A DNA stretch of 64,000 nucleotides from Rhodoferax sediminis (GCF_006970865.1 NZ_CP035503.1:4043001-4107000); one strand, 5' to 3'. Numbered from the stretch's first letter, positions 22,707 to 31,213 are shown. A program made the numbers and translations. Notes: a model not told the origin generated them from the letters alone.

Positions 22707-22744
22707 TAATCGAAATTTTAATCAACGCCGGGATTCTAGTTCAA

Positions 22745-23551
22745 ATGACCAAAGAGCGCGCAGGGATTCAATCGGTCGAGGTCGGCTTTGCCCTGCTCGA
22801 CGTGCTGGCGCAGGCCGCGCGGCCGCTGATGCTGCGGGATCTGGCCGCGGCCGCCGGCATGAGCGCGGCCAAGGCGCACCGCTACCTGGTGAGCTTCCAG
22901 CGGCTGGAGCTGGTCACGCAGGACGCCGGCAACACCCGCTACGACCTCGGGCCGGCCGCGCTCAGGCTGGGCCTGGCGTCGCTGTCACGGCTGGACTCGG
23001 TGAAGCTGGCGCGCGAGCGCGTAAGCGCACTGGTGGAGCAGATCGGCCATACGCTGGCGCTGGCCGTGTGGGGCAACCGCGGGCCGACCATCGTGCACTG
23101 GGAGGAGTCGGCGCAGGCGGTCACCGTGAACCTGCGCCTGGGCGACGTGATGCCGCTGCTGACCTCGGCCACCGGGCGCTGCTTTGCGGCCTACCTGTCG
23201 ACGCAGGCCCGTCTCGACAAGATTGCGCCCCTGCTGCAGGAAGAACTCGCGCTCGCCGCGAAACTGCCGAATCTCTCGGGACGCAGCGATCTGCCGACCA
23301 CGATGCCCGCGGTGCAGCGGCTGCTCGGCGAGGTGCGCGAGCACGGCATGGCCCGCGTGATGGACACCCTGTTGCCGGGCATCGTGGGCTTTTGCGCGCC
23401 GGTGTTCGATTCCGACGGCCACATGGTGCTGGGCATGGTGGCGCTGGGCTCGGCCGCCACGTTCGATCCGGCCTGGGACGGCGCCGTGGCCACGCCGCTG
23501 CGCGCGGCCGCCGCGCAACTCTCCAGCGATCTCGGGTACGGCGGCGGGTAG
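22745..23551 (+). CDS. IclR-family transcriptional regulator
   Basis: This is a 268-residue regulator. The N-terminal winged helix-turn-helix is 'LDVLAQAARPLMLRDLAAAA' with 'GMSAAKAHRYLVSFQRLELV'. The C-terminal IclR effector domain carries 'LALAVWGNRGPTIVHWEES' and 'LLTSATGRCFAAYLSTQARL', ending with 'VLGMVALGSAATFD'. IclR proteins bind small acids and act as dimers or tetramers on palindromic sites. Divergence from the fumarylacetoacetate hydrolase-type gene and the shared palindrome suggest it controls that gene and itself. Confidence 0.92.
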   Translation: MTKERAGIQSVEVGFALLDVLAQAARPLMLRDLAAAAGMSAAKAHRYLVSFQRLELVTQDAGNTRYDLGPAALRLGLASLSRLDSVKLARERVSALVEQIGHTLALAVWGNRGPTIVHWEESAQAVTVNLRLGDVMPLLTSATGRCFAAYLSTQARLDKIAPLLQEELALAAKLPNLSGRSDLPTTMPAVQRLLGEVREHGMARVMDTLLPGIVGFCAPVFDSDGHMVLGMVALGSAATFDPAWDGAVATPLRAAAAQLSSDLGYGGG

Positions 23552-23565
23552 CGGAGCGAGACGGC

Positions 23566-24732
23566 GTGCGCCCGGCCCGTTCCACCCGGATCCTGCCGCT
23601 GCTGGCGCTGACCGCGGCGGTGCTGCTCGCGCATTTCGCGCTGTTGCAGGCGGCACCCCGCACGATGAGCCCGCAGGAGCCGGCATTGGCGCGCCCCTTC
23701 AGCACGCGCGCGATCGAGACACCGCCAGCCGCGCTGACGCCTGCAGCGGAGCCTGCACCGGCACCCGAGACGGCATCGACGGCCGCAGCGCCGGCAATGG
23801 CCGCGGCCGCGCCGCCATCTCGTCGCGGGGCGCGCGGCGTCACGCCAGGCCGCGCCTCATCCGAGCGACCGGTCCAGGGCTCGGGTGATTTCTCGAAATT
23901 CAAGAGAAATACGGCGAAACCCCATACGGAGTCTTCACATACAGCTATCTATTCAGTAGCGTCTACCGAGCCGCCGGCACTCACGTCGCCTGTCGGCGCA
24001 CCGCTTGATGCCACGCCCGCAGCAACGACAACCATAACCGCGCCCCCGGCCACGCCGGCGCACAGCGCGCATGCCGCGGCGTTCAAGGTTCCGGCATCGG
24101 CGCGGCTGCACTACGACGTGCGCGCCGAGGCGCGCGGCCTGGCGCTCGACGCGCAGGGCGAGCTGCTCTGGCGCCACGACGACGGCGCGTACGAGGCCCG
24201 GCTGGACCTGACCCTGCCCCTGCTCGGCACGCGCAGCCAGACCAGTGTGGGGCGCATCACGCCCGAGGGGCTGGCGCCCACGCGCTTTTCCGACAAGGTG
24301 CGCAGCGAGCTGGCCGCGCATTTCGAGCGCGCGCCCGGTGGCGTGAGCGGCAAGATCATCTTCAGTGCGAACACGCCCGAGGCGCCGCTGCTGGCGGGCG
24401 CGCAGGACCGGCTCAGCGTGTTTTTGCAGTTGGGGGCCATGCTGGCCGGCGCGCCCGACCAGTACCCGAGCGGCACCACCATCAGCCTGCAGATTGTGGG
24501 TCCGCGCGACGCCGATACCTGGCTGTTCACCGTGGGCGATACGGAACAACTGCGCCTGCCCATTGGGGAGCTCGGCGCCGTCAAGCTGACGCGGAACCCG
24601 CGGCATGAATTCGACTCCAAAGTGGAGATGTGGCTGGCGCCTTCCATGGGCTACCTGCCGGTGCGCATCCGCTTGACGCAGGCCAACGGCGACCGGTTCG
24701 ACCAGCGTTTGCGCGCAAGCGACAGCCCTTAA
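23566..24732 (+). CDS. DUF3108 domain protein with N-terminal membrane anchor
   Basis: This 388-residue protein starts at a GTG 15 bp after the IclR gene stop. It has a signal-anchor segment 'ILPLLALTAAVLLAHFALLQ', then a long Ala/Pro/Thr-rich linker (about residues 40-165), then the DUF3108 domain: 'ARLHYDVRAEARGLALDAQG', 'RSQTSVGRITPEGLAPTRFS', 'LSVFLQLGAMLAGAP' and 'EMWLAPSMGYLPVRIRLTQ'. DUF3108 proteins are envelope proteins of unknown role, common in betaproteobacteria next to purN/M-type genes. Residues about 110-132 in the linker are encoded by the window's palindromic repeat. The longer open frame upstream is only the iclR gene read in another frame. Confidence 0.82.
   Translation: MRPARSTRILPLLALTAAVLLAHFALLQAAPRTMSPQEPALARPFSTRAIETPPAALTPAAEPAPAPETASTAAAPAMAAAAPPSRRGARGVTPGRASSERPVQGSGDFSKFKRNTAKPHTESSHTAIYSVASTEPPALTSPVGAPLDATPAATTTITAPPATPAHSAHAAAFKVPASARLHYDVRAEARGLALDAQGELLWRHDDGAYEARLDLTLPLLGTRSQTSVGRITPEGLAPTRFSDKVRSELAAHFERAPGGVSGKIIFSANTPEAPLLAGAQDRLSVFLQLGAMLAGAPDQYPSGTTISLQIVGPRDADTWLFTVGDTEQLRLPIGELGAVKLTRNPRHEFDSKVEMWLAPSMGYLPVRIRLTQANGDRFDQRLRASDSP
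23896..23960 (+). repeat. In-frame copy of palindromic repeat inside the DUF3108 gene
   Basis: The copy runs AAATTCAAGAGAAATACGGC ... CCCATACGGAGTCTTCAC ... GCTATCTATTCAGTAGC. It matches the recG copy (coding strand) at AAATTCAAG, GGAGTCT and GCTATC. Here GCTATC is read GCT|ATC (Ala-Ile), a different frame from recG and putA. Confidence 0.65.
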
Positions 24733-24845
24733 TGGCCAAAGCCTCCCGAATTTCACGAAAACGCGGGATTTCGCGGCCGCTGTCCCCCTTGAAACCGGCT
24801 CAAACGTTGTTAACTGTAGTAATGACGTTCCAGGACACCAAAATC

Positions 24846-25151
24846 ATGCAAATGCTCTACGACTCAGAATCCTTCGTGGTGGTCCATGTGCTTCCCGATG
24901 CCGAACTGCAAAGCGTGGCCGGGGACGAGGCCCCAACCGCGCCAGCGCCCGGCGTGCCGTCACTGACACGCCACGGTTTCGAGATCGTGGACAAGCGCTC
25001 GGGCAAGGAGGTTTACCTCGACGGCTCATGGGCCGAACTGTTCCAGCAACAAATCTCGGCCTGGCAGGCCAACACCCCGACCCAGGAAGAGGTGGAAGAC
25101 ATGCTCGACCGTTACGCCGAGCTGGCCCAGAACCCCGTCATCCTGCACTGA
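24846..25151 (+). CDS. DUF3567 domain protein
   Basis: This is a 101-residue cytoplasmic protein that starts MQMLYDSESFVVVHVLPDAE and contains 'RHGFEIVDKRSGKEVYLDGS' followed by 'WAELFQQQISAWQANTPTQE', ending in 'DMLDRYAELAQNPVILH'. This matches DUF3567, a family restricted largely to Burkholderiales, with unknown function; the block 'EIVDK...KEVYLDGSWAE' is its core. The start at 24846 is chosen because family members begin MxMxYxSxSFVVV. It lies 11 bp ahead of the ChaN-type gene and may share its transcript. Confidence 0.8.
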   Translation: MQMLYDSESFVVVHVLPDAELQSVAGDEAPTAPAPGVPSLTRHGFEIVDKRSGKEVYLDGSWAELFQQQISAWQANTPTQEEVEDMLDRYAELAQNPVILH

Positions 25152-25162
25152 ACACGGCGCCC

Positions 25163-25969
25163 ATGCGGCTCGCACTGGCACTGGGGGCCGTGTTGCTGGC
25201 GTCCTGCGCCGGCACGAGCCCGAACACCGCGCAACGCATCGATGCGCTGCTCCCGGCCGACGTGATTTTGCTGGGCGAGCAGCACGACGCGCCCGGGCAC
25301 CAGCGCATCGAGCGCGACGTGGTCCAGTCCCTGGCCGCACGCGGCGTGCTGGCGGCCGTGGCCATCGAGATGGCCGAACAGGGCAACGCCACCACAGGGC
25401 TGGCACCAGGCGCGAGCGAGGCGCAGGTGCAGGCCGCGCTGCACTGGCGCAGCGCCGGCTGGCCCTGGGCCGCCTACGCTCCGGTGGTGATGGCGGCCGT
25501 GCGCGCCGGTGTGCCCGTGCTGGGCGCGAATCTGCCGCGCAGCCAGATGGCGGGCGCCATGGCCGATCAAAGCCTCGACAGACAGCTGCCCGGCCCCGCG
25601 CTCAAGGCCCAGCAGCAGGAGATCCGCATCGGCCACTGCGGCCTGCTGCCGGAAAACCAGATCTCTCCCATAACCCGCATCCAGGTGGCGCGCGACAGGG
25701 CGATGGCGCAGACCGTTGCCGGCGCGCGCGCGAGCGGCCGGACCGTGCTGTTGATTGCCGGGGCCGGGCACGTGCGGCGCGGGCTCGGCGTGCCGGTCTA
25801 TTTGCCTGCCGGTTTAGCATTAAAAGTGGTCGTAGCCCAGGCGGGCCAAGGGCAACCAGCTATTGATTCAGGAGCAGATGCCGTGTGGGAAACCGCTGCG
25901 CTGCCGCTCAAGGACCCGTGCACCGAGCTGCAGCGCACCCTGCAGGCCACGCCGCCTCAGCCTCCATAA
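25163..25969 (+). CDS. ChaN-family (haem-binding uptake-type) lipoprotein
   Basis: This is a 268-residue lipoprotein with lipobox LLASC (Cys15). ChaN-family features are 'LPADVILLGEQHDAPGHQRI', 'LAAVAIEMAEQ', 'SAGWPWAAYAPVVMAAVRAG', 'RIGHCGLLPENQI' and 'LLIAGAGHVRRGLGVPVYLP'. ChaN of Campylobacter binds haem and is iron regulated, in the outer membrane; no haem transporter genes are next to this one. Residues about 217-238, near the C-terminus, are encoded by the window's palindromic repeat. The start at 25163 follows the DUF3567 stop by 11 bp. Confidence 0.82.
   Translation: MRLALALGAVLLASCAGTSPNTAQRIDALLPADVILLGEQHDAPGHQRIERDVVQSLAARGVLAAVAIEMAEQGNATTGLAPGASEAQVQAALHWRSAGWPWAAYAPVVMAAVRAGVPVLGANLPRSQMAGAMADQSLDRQLPGPALKAQQQEIRIGHCGLLPENQISPITRIQVARDRAMAQTVAGARASGRTVLLIAGAGHVRRGLGVPVYLPAGLALKVVVAQAGQGQPAIDSGADAVWETAALPLKDPCTELQRTLQATPPQPP
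25812..25876 (+). repeat. In-frame copy of palindromic repeat inside the chaN-type gene
   Basis: The copy runs TTTAGCATTAAAAGTGGTCG ... TAGCCCAGGCGGGCCAAGGG ... CCAGCTATTGATTCAGGAGC. The spacing of GTAGCCC, the central inverted GCC...GGC, and GCTATT followed by GGAGCA matches the canonical copy at 42323-42384. It encodes roughly LALKVVVAQAGQGQPAIDSG. Confidence 0.55.
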
Positions 25970-26056
25970 GCCGCAAGGCCGTGAGCGCGAGTGCCATGGC
26001 GCGACCAGGCCTGGCTGCGCAGCATGGCCCCCTCATGCTGCGACAATTCGGACTCT

Positions 26057-26905
26057 ATGAATCACGTCTATATCCTGACCCTGTCCTGTCCTGACCGGCT
26101 GGGACTGGTGCACGCCGTCTCGGGTTTTTTGCTCGAGCGCGGCGGCAATATCGAAGAAGCCGCCCAGTACAACGACCATGGCACCGGCCTGTTTTTCATG
26201 CGGGTGCAGTTCGCCTGCGACCGGCTCACGCACGCGGAGCTGTGCCAGCAGCTGCAGTCTTTTGCCGAGCCGTTCAAGATGCAGTGGCACCTGCACGCCA
26301 CCGCGCAACCGGTACGCACGGTGATGCTGGTCAGCAAGGAGGGACACTGTCTCAACGACCTGCTGTTCCGCTGGAAATCGGGCCTGCTGCCGCTGGACAT
26401 CCGCGCCATCATCTCGAACCACCGCGACTTCTACCAGCTCGCGGCCAGCTACAACGTGCCGTTCCACCACATCCCGGTCACGCTGGCCACCAAGGCACAG
26501 GCCGAGGCCCGCGCTTACGAGATCATCGAATCCGAGGGCGCCGAGCTGGTGGTACTGGCGCGCTACATGCAGATCCTGTCGGACGAGCTGTGCACCAAAC
26601 TGGCGGGCCGCGCCATCAACATCCATCACTCGTTTCTGCCCAGCTTCAAGGGCGCCAAGCCCTACTACCAGGCGCACGACCGCGGCGTCAAGCTGATCGG
26701 CGCGACCGCCCACTACGTGACGGCCCATCTCGACGAGGGCCCGATCATCGAGCAGGACGTGGCCCGCGCCGACCACAGCAAGACCGTGGAAGACCTGACC
26801 GCCATGGGCCGCGATACCGAGAGCCAGGTGCTGGCGCGCGCCGTGAAATGGCACAGCGAACGCCGCGTGCTGCTGAACGGCCACAAGACCGTGGTTTTCA
26901 AGTAG
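26057..26905 (+). CDS. purU: Formyltetrahydrofolate deformylase
   Basis: PurU hydrolyses 10-formyl-THF to formate and THF, balancing one-carbon pools. The 282-residue protein has an N-terminal ACT domain ('VYILTLSCPDRLGLVHAVSG' to about residue 85) and a C-terminal formyl-transferase-like domain. That domain carries 'KSGLLPLDIRAIISNHRDF', 'ELVVLARYMQILSDELCTKL', the active-site block 'INIHHSFLPSFKGAKPYYQA' and 'GATAHYVTAHLDEGPIIEQD'. Length matches the family. The start at 26057 (MNHVYILT) removes an upstream extension that does not resemble the family. Confidence 0.96.
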   Translation: MNHVYILTLSCPDRLGLVHAVSGFLLERGGNIEEAAQYNDHGTGLFFMRVQFACDRLTHAELCQQLQSFAEPFKMQWHLHATAQPVRTVMLVSKEGHCLNDLLFRWKSGLLPLDIRAIISNHRDFYQLAASYNVPFHHIPVTLATKAQAEARAYEIIESEGAELVVLARYMQILSDELCTKLAGRAINIHHSFLPSFKGAKPYYQAHDRGVKLIGATAHYVTAHLDEGPIIEQDVARADHSKTVEDLTAMGRDTESQVLARAVKWHSERRVLLNGHKTVVFK

Positions 26906-26942
26906 CTTCGTTTAACTGGCACCCGCGCTTGTCGCTGGGTGG

Positions 26943-27719
26943 CTACGGGCGCTGCATGTACTTCGCGGGGCGCTTTTCCAGAAAGGCACGGATGCCCTCT
27001 TGACCGTCGGGCGTCACGGTCCCTGCAGCCATGCGTTCGACCGCAAAGGCATAGGCCTGATCCTGCGGCAGATCGATCTGGCGGTAGAAGCCCTGCTTGC
27101 CCGAGGCTTTGGAGAGCGCACTGCCGCGCGTGGCCCGGCGGATCAAATCCAGCGTCGCGGCCTCGAGCTGGTCGGGCGCCACTGCCTTGTTGATCAGGCC
27201 CCAGTCGGCCGCGGTGGCGGCATCGATTGCGTCGCCCGTGAGCGCCATCTCCAGCGCGCGCTTGCGCCCCACGTTGCGCGCAACCGCAACCAGCGGCGTG
27301 TGGCAAAACAGTCCCGCCTTGCCGCCCGGAATCGCGAACGAGGCGTTATCGGCCGCCACCGCCAGGTCGCAACTCGCGACCAGCTGGCAGCCCCCCGCCG
27401 TGGCCAGCGCATGCACGCGCGCCACCACCGGCTGCGGCAGGGCCTGCAGCGTGTTCATCATCTCGGTGCAGACGGCGAACAACTCGCGTGCCTGCTCTAG
27501 CGTGGCACCGGCCATGTCCGCAAAATTGTGGCCCGCGCTGAAGACCGGGCCGTTGGCCGCGAGGATCACGCCCAGCGCCTCGGTGCGGGAAATCGCGCGC
27601 AGGGCCTGCGTCAGCTCCCGCATGACGTCCAGTGCCAGCGCATTGCGCTTGTCCGGGCGATTCAGCGTGACGGTGGTGATCGGGCCGTCGGACGTGACCA
27701 GCAAATGTTCGTACTTCAT
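26943..27719 (-). CDS. Enoyl-CoA hydratase/isomerase family protein
   Basis: This is a 258-residue crotonase-family enzyme. 'TVTLNRPDKRNALALDVMRE', 'ILAANGPVFSAGHNFADMAG' (oxyanion hole), 'PQPVVARVHALATAGGCQLV' and 'DLAVAADNASFAIPGGKAGL' are present. The Ala-His in SAGHN replaces the usual Gly-Ala/Asp seen in many hydratases and is like human ECHDC3-type proteins, whose catalytic acids are altered. True hydratase activity is therefore uncertain. It starts 5 nt after the stop of the psd gene on the same strand, so the two are probably co-transcribed. Confidence 0.88.
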   Translation of the reverse strand: MKYEHLLVTSDGPITTVTLNRPDKRNALALDVMRELTQALRAISRTEALGVILAANGPVFSAGHNFADMAGATLEQARELFAVCTEMMNTLQALPQPVVARVHALATAGGCQLVASCDLAVAADNASFAIPGGKAGLFCHTPLVAVARNVGRKRALEMALTGDAIDAATAADWGLINKAVAPDQLEAATLDLIRRATRGSALSKASGKQGFYRQIDLPQDQAYAFAVERMAAGTVTPDGQEGIRAFLEKRPAKYMQRP

Positions 27720-27723
27720 CGAA

Positions 27724-28572
27724 TCATTGTGGCAGGTTGGCCATTTTTTCGCCGAGGCGAACGGCACCCCCTGGCTGCCACGCTGCGTTGAATTGCAGCG
27801 GCCCTTTGGGAAACAGCAGCACCACGGTGGAGCCGAGCAGGAAGCGGCCCATTTCATCGCCTTGCGCCAGACGCACATCTTGGTCGCCGTACTGCCACTC
27901 GCGCACCGGCCCGCCGCGCGGCGGGCTCACGACGCCATGCCAGACCGTCGCCATGCTGCCGACCACAGTGGCACCCACCAGCACCAGCACGAACGGGCCG
28001 TGCGCAGAGTCGAACACGCAGACGACGCGCTCATTGCGCGCGAACAGGCCGGGCACGCCGCGCGCGGTGGCCGGGTTCACCGAGAACAGCGCACCCGGCA
28101 CATAAATCATGCGCGTCAGGCGCCCGTCGCAGGGCATGTGGATGCGGTGGTAGTCCTTCGGGCTCAGGTAGAGCGTGGCGAAATGGCCGTCCTCGAACCG
28201 CGCGGCCAGCGCCGCATCGCCACCGACCAGCGCCGTGGTGGAATAGTGGTGGCCCTTGGCCTGGAAAATCCGGTCGCGCGCGATCGCGCCGAACTGGCTG
28301 ATCGCGCCATCCACCGGGCAGATCAGGTCGGCGCTCGCCAAAGGCCGGGCACCGGGCTTCAGGGCCCGCGTGAAAAAATCGTTGAAGCTGGGGTAGCTGG
28401 CGATGTCGGGATCGGCCGCCTCGCTCATGTCGACGCCGTATTTGCCGACAAACCAGCGGATCAGGCCGCTGGTCCAGCGCCCGCCACGGCTGGATGCCAC
28501 GATGCCGGCAAAAGCCGTGAGCGCGCGCTTGGGCAACAGGTACTGCGGCAGCACGGAAAGGCGATCAGGCAA
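27724..28572 (-). CDS. psd: Phosphatidylserine decarboxylase proenzyme
   Basis: Psd makes phosphatidylethanolamine at the inner membrane. The 282-residue proenzyme shows 'PDRLSVLPQYLLPKRALTAF', 'SYPSFNDFFTRALKPGARPL', 'VDGAISQFGAI', 'LYLSPKDYHRIHMPCDGRLT', and the self-cleavage site LGST in 'MGRFLLGSTVVLLFP', which generates the pyruvoyl group. No ATG lies at the expected N-terminus: the frame's only upstream ATG would add 34 unlike residues and overlap the DUF445 gene. A TTG at 28572 gives the family-typical start. No strong Shine-Dalgarno is seen. Confidence 0.93.
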   Translation of the reverse strand: MPDRLSVLPQYLLPKRALTAFAGIVASSRGGRWTSGLIRWFVGKYGVDMSEAADPDIASYPSFNDFFTRALKPGARPLASADLICPVDGAISQFGAIARDRIFQAKGHHYSTTALVGGDAALAARFEDGHFATLYLSPKDYHRIHMPCDGRLTRMIYVPGALFSVNPATARGVPGLFARNERVVCVFDSAHGPFVLVLVGATVVGSMATVWHGVVSPPRGGPVREWQYGDQDVRLAQGDEMGRFLLGSTVVLLFPKGPLQFNAAWQPGGAVRLGEKMANLPQ

Positions 28573-28603
28573 GGCAGCTAGCGGTAGTGGCGAATGGGGG
28601 CGT

Positions 28604-28609
28604 ATTCTA
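28604..28609 (-). promoter_or_regulatory. Candidate -10 box for psd
   Basis: TAGAAT on the minus strand lies 31 bp before the TTG start of psd, in the short gap after the DUF445 gene. The -35 is unclear. It supports the short (TTG) form of Psd, since the longer ORF start lies upstream of this box. Confidence 0.35.
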
Positions 28610-28627
28610 CCCAGCGCACGCCGGGCG

Positions 28628-29908
28628 TCATCCCTGCAGCGCGCGAACCAGCTCGGGCAGGTGCGACAGTGCAAACAGCACCAGCCCGATCACACCGCCC
28701 ACCAGCGTGCCGTTGATGCGGATGTGCTGCAAATCCTTGCCGATGTTCAGCTCGATCAGGTGCGACATCTCCTGCGCATCCCAGCGCTGCACGGTGTCCT
28801 GGATGTGCTGCGCCACGAACTGCGACACCTCGGGCGCGAGCGTATGCACCCAGTCTTCGAGGCGCTGGTTCAGCGACGCGCGCAAGTCCGCATCCTGCGC
28901 CAGCGACTGGCCCAGCCAGCGGCCCATGGCGCCTGCGTTGCGCGCGACCAGTGATTTCTCGTTGGCCAGGTCGCGCTTGAGTGCAGCGCGCATGCCCTGC
29001 CATTGCGCCTGCACATAAGTGCCGAGCGTGGCGTCATGCTGCAGGTAGCGGCGGATTTCTTCGCCCTTGCGTGCGAATTCGGGGTCCGTGCGCAGCCTGT
29101 CGATCAACTGCTGCACCGCCGCGTCGAACTTCTCGCGCAGCTCATGGCGGGGGTTGTGCGCCACGTCGGCCAGCAGGCTCTCCAGCGCGTGGGCAGCCAT
29201 GCCCGCGCCCTGCTCACCCAGCCAGGCGGTGGGCAGCACTTTTTCCGTGTGCGGGTGCTCGCGTTTGACCCATTGCACGATGGCCTGCGCGATGAGGCTG
29301 CGCGATGACGGCTCCTGGAGCAGCTGCGTCAGGTGCGCCAGCGCACCATCCAGCAGCGCCTGGTGGCGCCCGTTCTGCGTGAGCGCCGCGAGCACGGTGG
29401 CCATGGAGCCGGCCAGGTCCAGCTGCCCGATCAGCGCGCGCGCGGCGCGCTTGATGAAGCGCTCGACCTGCGCGTCCTCCACCATGTCCAGCGCCGCCGA
29501 CAGCAGGCGCACCGCCTGCCGCCCCAGCAGGCCGGCATGGCCCGGCGCCGTGAGCCACTGCGCCACCAGCGCCACCGGGTCGTGCCGGCGCATCAGCGTG
29601 ACCAGCGAAGGCGGGTCGAGGAACTTGTCGCGCACGAACACGGCGAGGTTCTCGCCGATGCGGTCCTTGTTGCGCGGAATGATGGCCGTGTGGCGCGCGA
29701 TGAAGGGGATGGGAATGCGCCGGAACAGCGCCACCACCGCGAACCAGTCGGCCATCGCGCCCACCATGGCCGCCTCGGCCATGGCCTTGAGGATGTCCAC
29801 GCCCAGGCTGCGCGGCAGCCAGCTGGTCGTCATGAACACGGCCGTCACAAGCAGCAGCAGGCCCAGGGCCTGGCGCTTGGAACGCGCCAGTTCAGCCTGC
29901 TTGTCCAT
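28628..29908 (-). CDS. DUF445 family membrane protein
   Basis: This is a 426-residue protein with one N-terminal transmembrane segment, 'LGLLLLVTAVFMTTSWLP', and the family block 'AMAEAAMVGAMADWFAVVAL' with 'FRRIPIPFIARHTAIIPRNK'. The long middle region is probably helical/coiled, and a hydrophobic C-terminal helix 'GGVIGLVLFALSHL' follows. DUF445 (YjiN-type) proteins sit in the inner membrane and have no known function. The ATG at 29908 is used because AAGGAG lies nine bases upstream; an earlier ATG eight codons before lacks one. Confidence 0.85.
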   Translation of the reverse strand: MDKQAELARSKRQALGLLLLVTAVFMTTSWLPRSLGVDILKAMAEAAMVGAMADWFAVVALFRRIPIPFIARHTAIIPRNKDRIGENLAVFVRDKFLDPPSLVTLMRRHDPVALVAQWLTAPGHAGLLGRQAVRLLSAALDMVEDAQVERFIKRAARALIGQLDLAGSMATVLAALTQNGRHQALLDGALAHLTQLLQEPSSRSLIAQAIVQWVKREHPHTEKVLPTAWLGEQGAGMAAHALESLLADVAHNPRHELREKFDAAVQQLIDRLRTDPEFARKGEEIRRYLQHDATLGTYVQAQWQGMRAALKRDLANEKSLVARNAGAMGRWLGQSLAQDADLRASLNQRLEDWVHTLAPEVSQFVAQHIQDTVQRWDAQEMSHLIELNIGKDLQHIRINGTLVGGVIGLVLFALSHLPELVRALQG

Positions 29909-29992
29909 GCGGGGCAACTCCTTGTCGGTCAAAGGTGCGGCAGCCCGGCACGGCGCCGTGAGGCCCGGGCCTGCCGCAGGGATGCGGCGGCC

Positions 29993-31126
29993 TTACCGCG
30001 GCGCCACGCGGTCCAGCGCCGCAGCCAGCTGCCCCACCGTGCGATCCACGTTGTGCCATTTCTCCAGGCCGAACAGGCCGATGCGAAAGGTGCTGAAATC
30101 GGGTCCCTCGTCGCACTGCAGCGGCACGCCGGCAGCGGTCTGCAGGCCGGCCTCGATGAACTTCTTGCCGTTCTGGATGCCGGGGTCGGTGGTGTAGCTC
30201 ACGACCACGCCTGGCGCCTTGTAGCCCTCCGCCGCCACACTCGGGAAGCCGCGCGATTCGAGCAGCGCGCGCACCTTGGCGCCCAGCTCGCTCTGCTCCG
30301 CCTTGACCTTGTCGAAGCCATAGTCGCGGGTCTCCAGCATCACATCGCGCAGCGCCACCAGCGCGTCGGTGGGCAGGGTCGTGTGGTAGGCGTGCTGGCC
30401 CTTTTCGTAGCCTTCGGCGATCTGCAGCCACTTCTTGAGGTCGCACGAAAAGCTGGAACTGGTGGTGCCCTCGATGGCCTGGCGCGCGCGCGCGCCGAGC
30501 ATGACCATGGCGCAGCAGGGCGAGCTGCTCCAGCCCTTTTGCGGCGCGGAAATCAGCACGTCCACGCCGTTGGCCTGCATGTCCACCCACATGGCGCCCG
30601 AGGCGACGCAGTCGAGCACAAACAGCGCCCCCACCGCGTGCGCCGCCTCGGCCACGCTGCGCAGGTAGTCGTCGGGCAGGATGATGCCGCTGGACGTTTC
30701 CACGTGCGGTGCGAACACCACGGCGGGCTTCTCCGAGCGGATGGCGGCGGCGACCTCGGCGGCCGGCGCGGGCTGCCACGGCGCCTGCGCGCCCGTGCCC
30801 ACGCGGCGCGCCTTGCACACCACGGCGCTGGCGCCCATGCGGCCCGCCTCGAAAATCTGGCTCCAGCGGTAGCTGAACCAGCCGTTGCGCACGATCAGCA
30901 CCTTGCGGTCGTTGGCGAACTGGCGCGCGACGGCCTCCATGCCAAAGGTGCCGCTGCCGGGCACGATCACGGCGCTGTGCGCGTGGTACACGTCTTTCAG
31001 CGTTGCGATGATGTCCCGCATCACGCCCGCGAAACGTTTGGACATGTGGTTGAGCGAGCGGTCGGTGTAGACCACGGAAAATTCGAGCAGGCCGTCAGGA
31101 TCGACGTGGGGCAACAAGCCGGGCAT
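29993..31126 (-). CDS. Class V PLP-dependent aminotransferase (alanine/serine-glyoxylate type)
   Basis: This is a 377-residue fold-type I aminotransferase. 'AVIVPGSGTFGMEAVARQFA' is the phosphate-binding region. 'GALFVLDCVASGAMWVDMQA' carries the Asp that pairs with the pyridine nitrogen. 'DVLISAPQKGWSSSPCCAMV' holds the Schiff-base Lys, and 'FRIGLFGLEKWHNVDRTVGQ' closes the protein. The overall type resembles alanine-glyoxylate and related aminotransferases; the amino donor cannot be told. AAAGGAG stands before the ATG. It lies 87 bp downstream of the acyl-CoA carboxylase gene on the same strand. Confidence 0.88.
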   Translation of the reverse strand: MPGLLPHVDPDGLLEFSVVYTDRSLNHMSKRFAGVMRDIIATLKDVYHAHSAVIVPGSGTFGMEAVARQFANDRKVLIVRNGWFSYRWSQIFEAGRMGASAVVCKARRVGTGAQAPWQPAPAAEVAAAIRSEKPAVVFAPHVETSSGIILPDDYLRSVAEAAHAVGALFVLDCVASGAMWVDMQANGVDVLISAPQKGWSSSPCCAMVMLGARARQAIEGTTSSSFSCDLKKWLQIAEGYEKGQHAYHTTLPTDALVALRDVMLETRDYGFDKVKAEQSELGAKVRALLESRGFPSVAAEGYKAPGVVVSYTTDPGIQNGKKFIEAGLQTAAGVPLQCDEGPDFSTFRIGLFGLEKWHNVDRTVGQLAAALDRVAPR

Positions 31127-31213
31127 GGGTATCTCCTTTGTCAGTGAGATGGACGCGGGCCGCACAAGCCCAGCCATCGGGCCCAGCTTAGCACGCACCT
31201 CGCCAGGCCGCCC

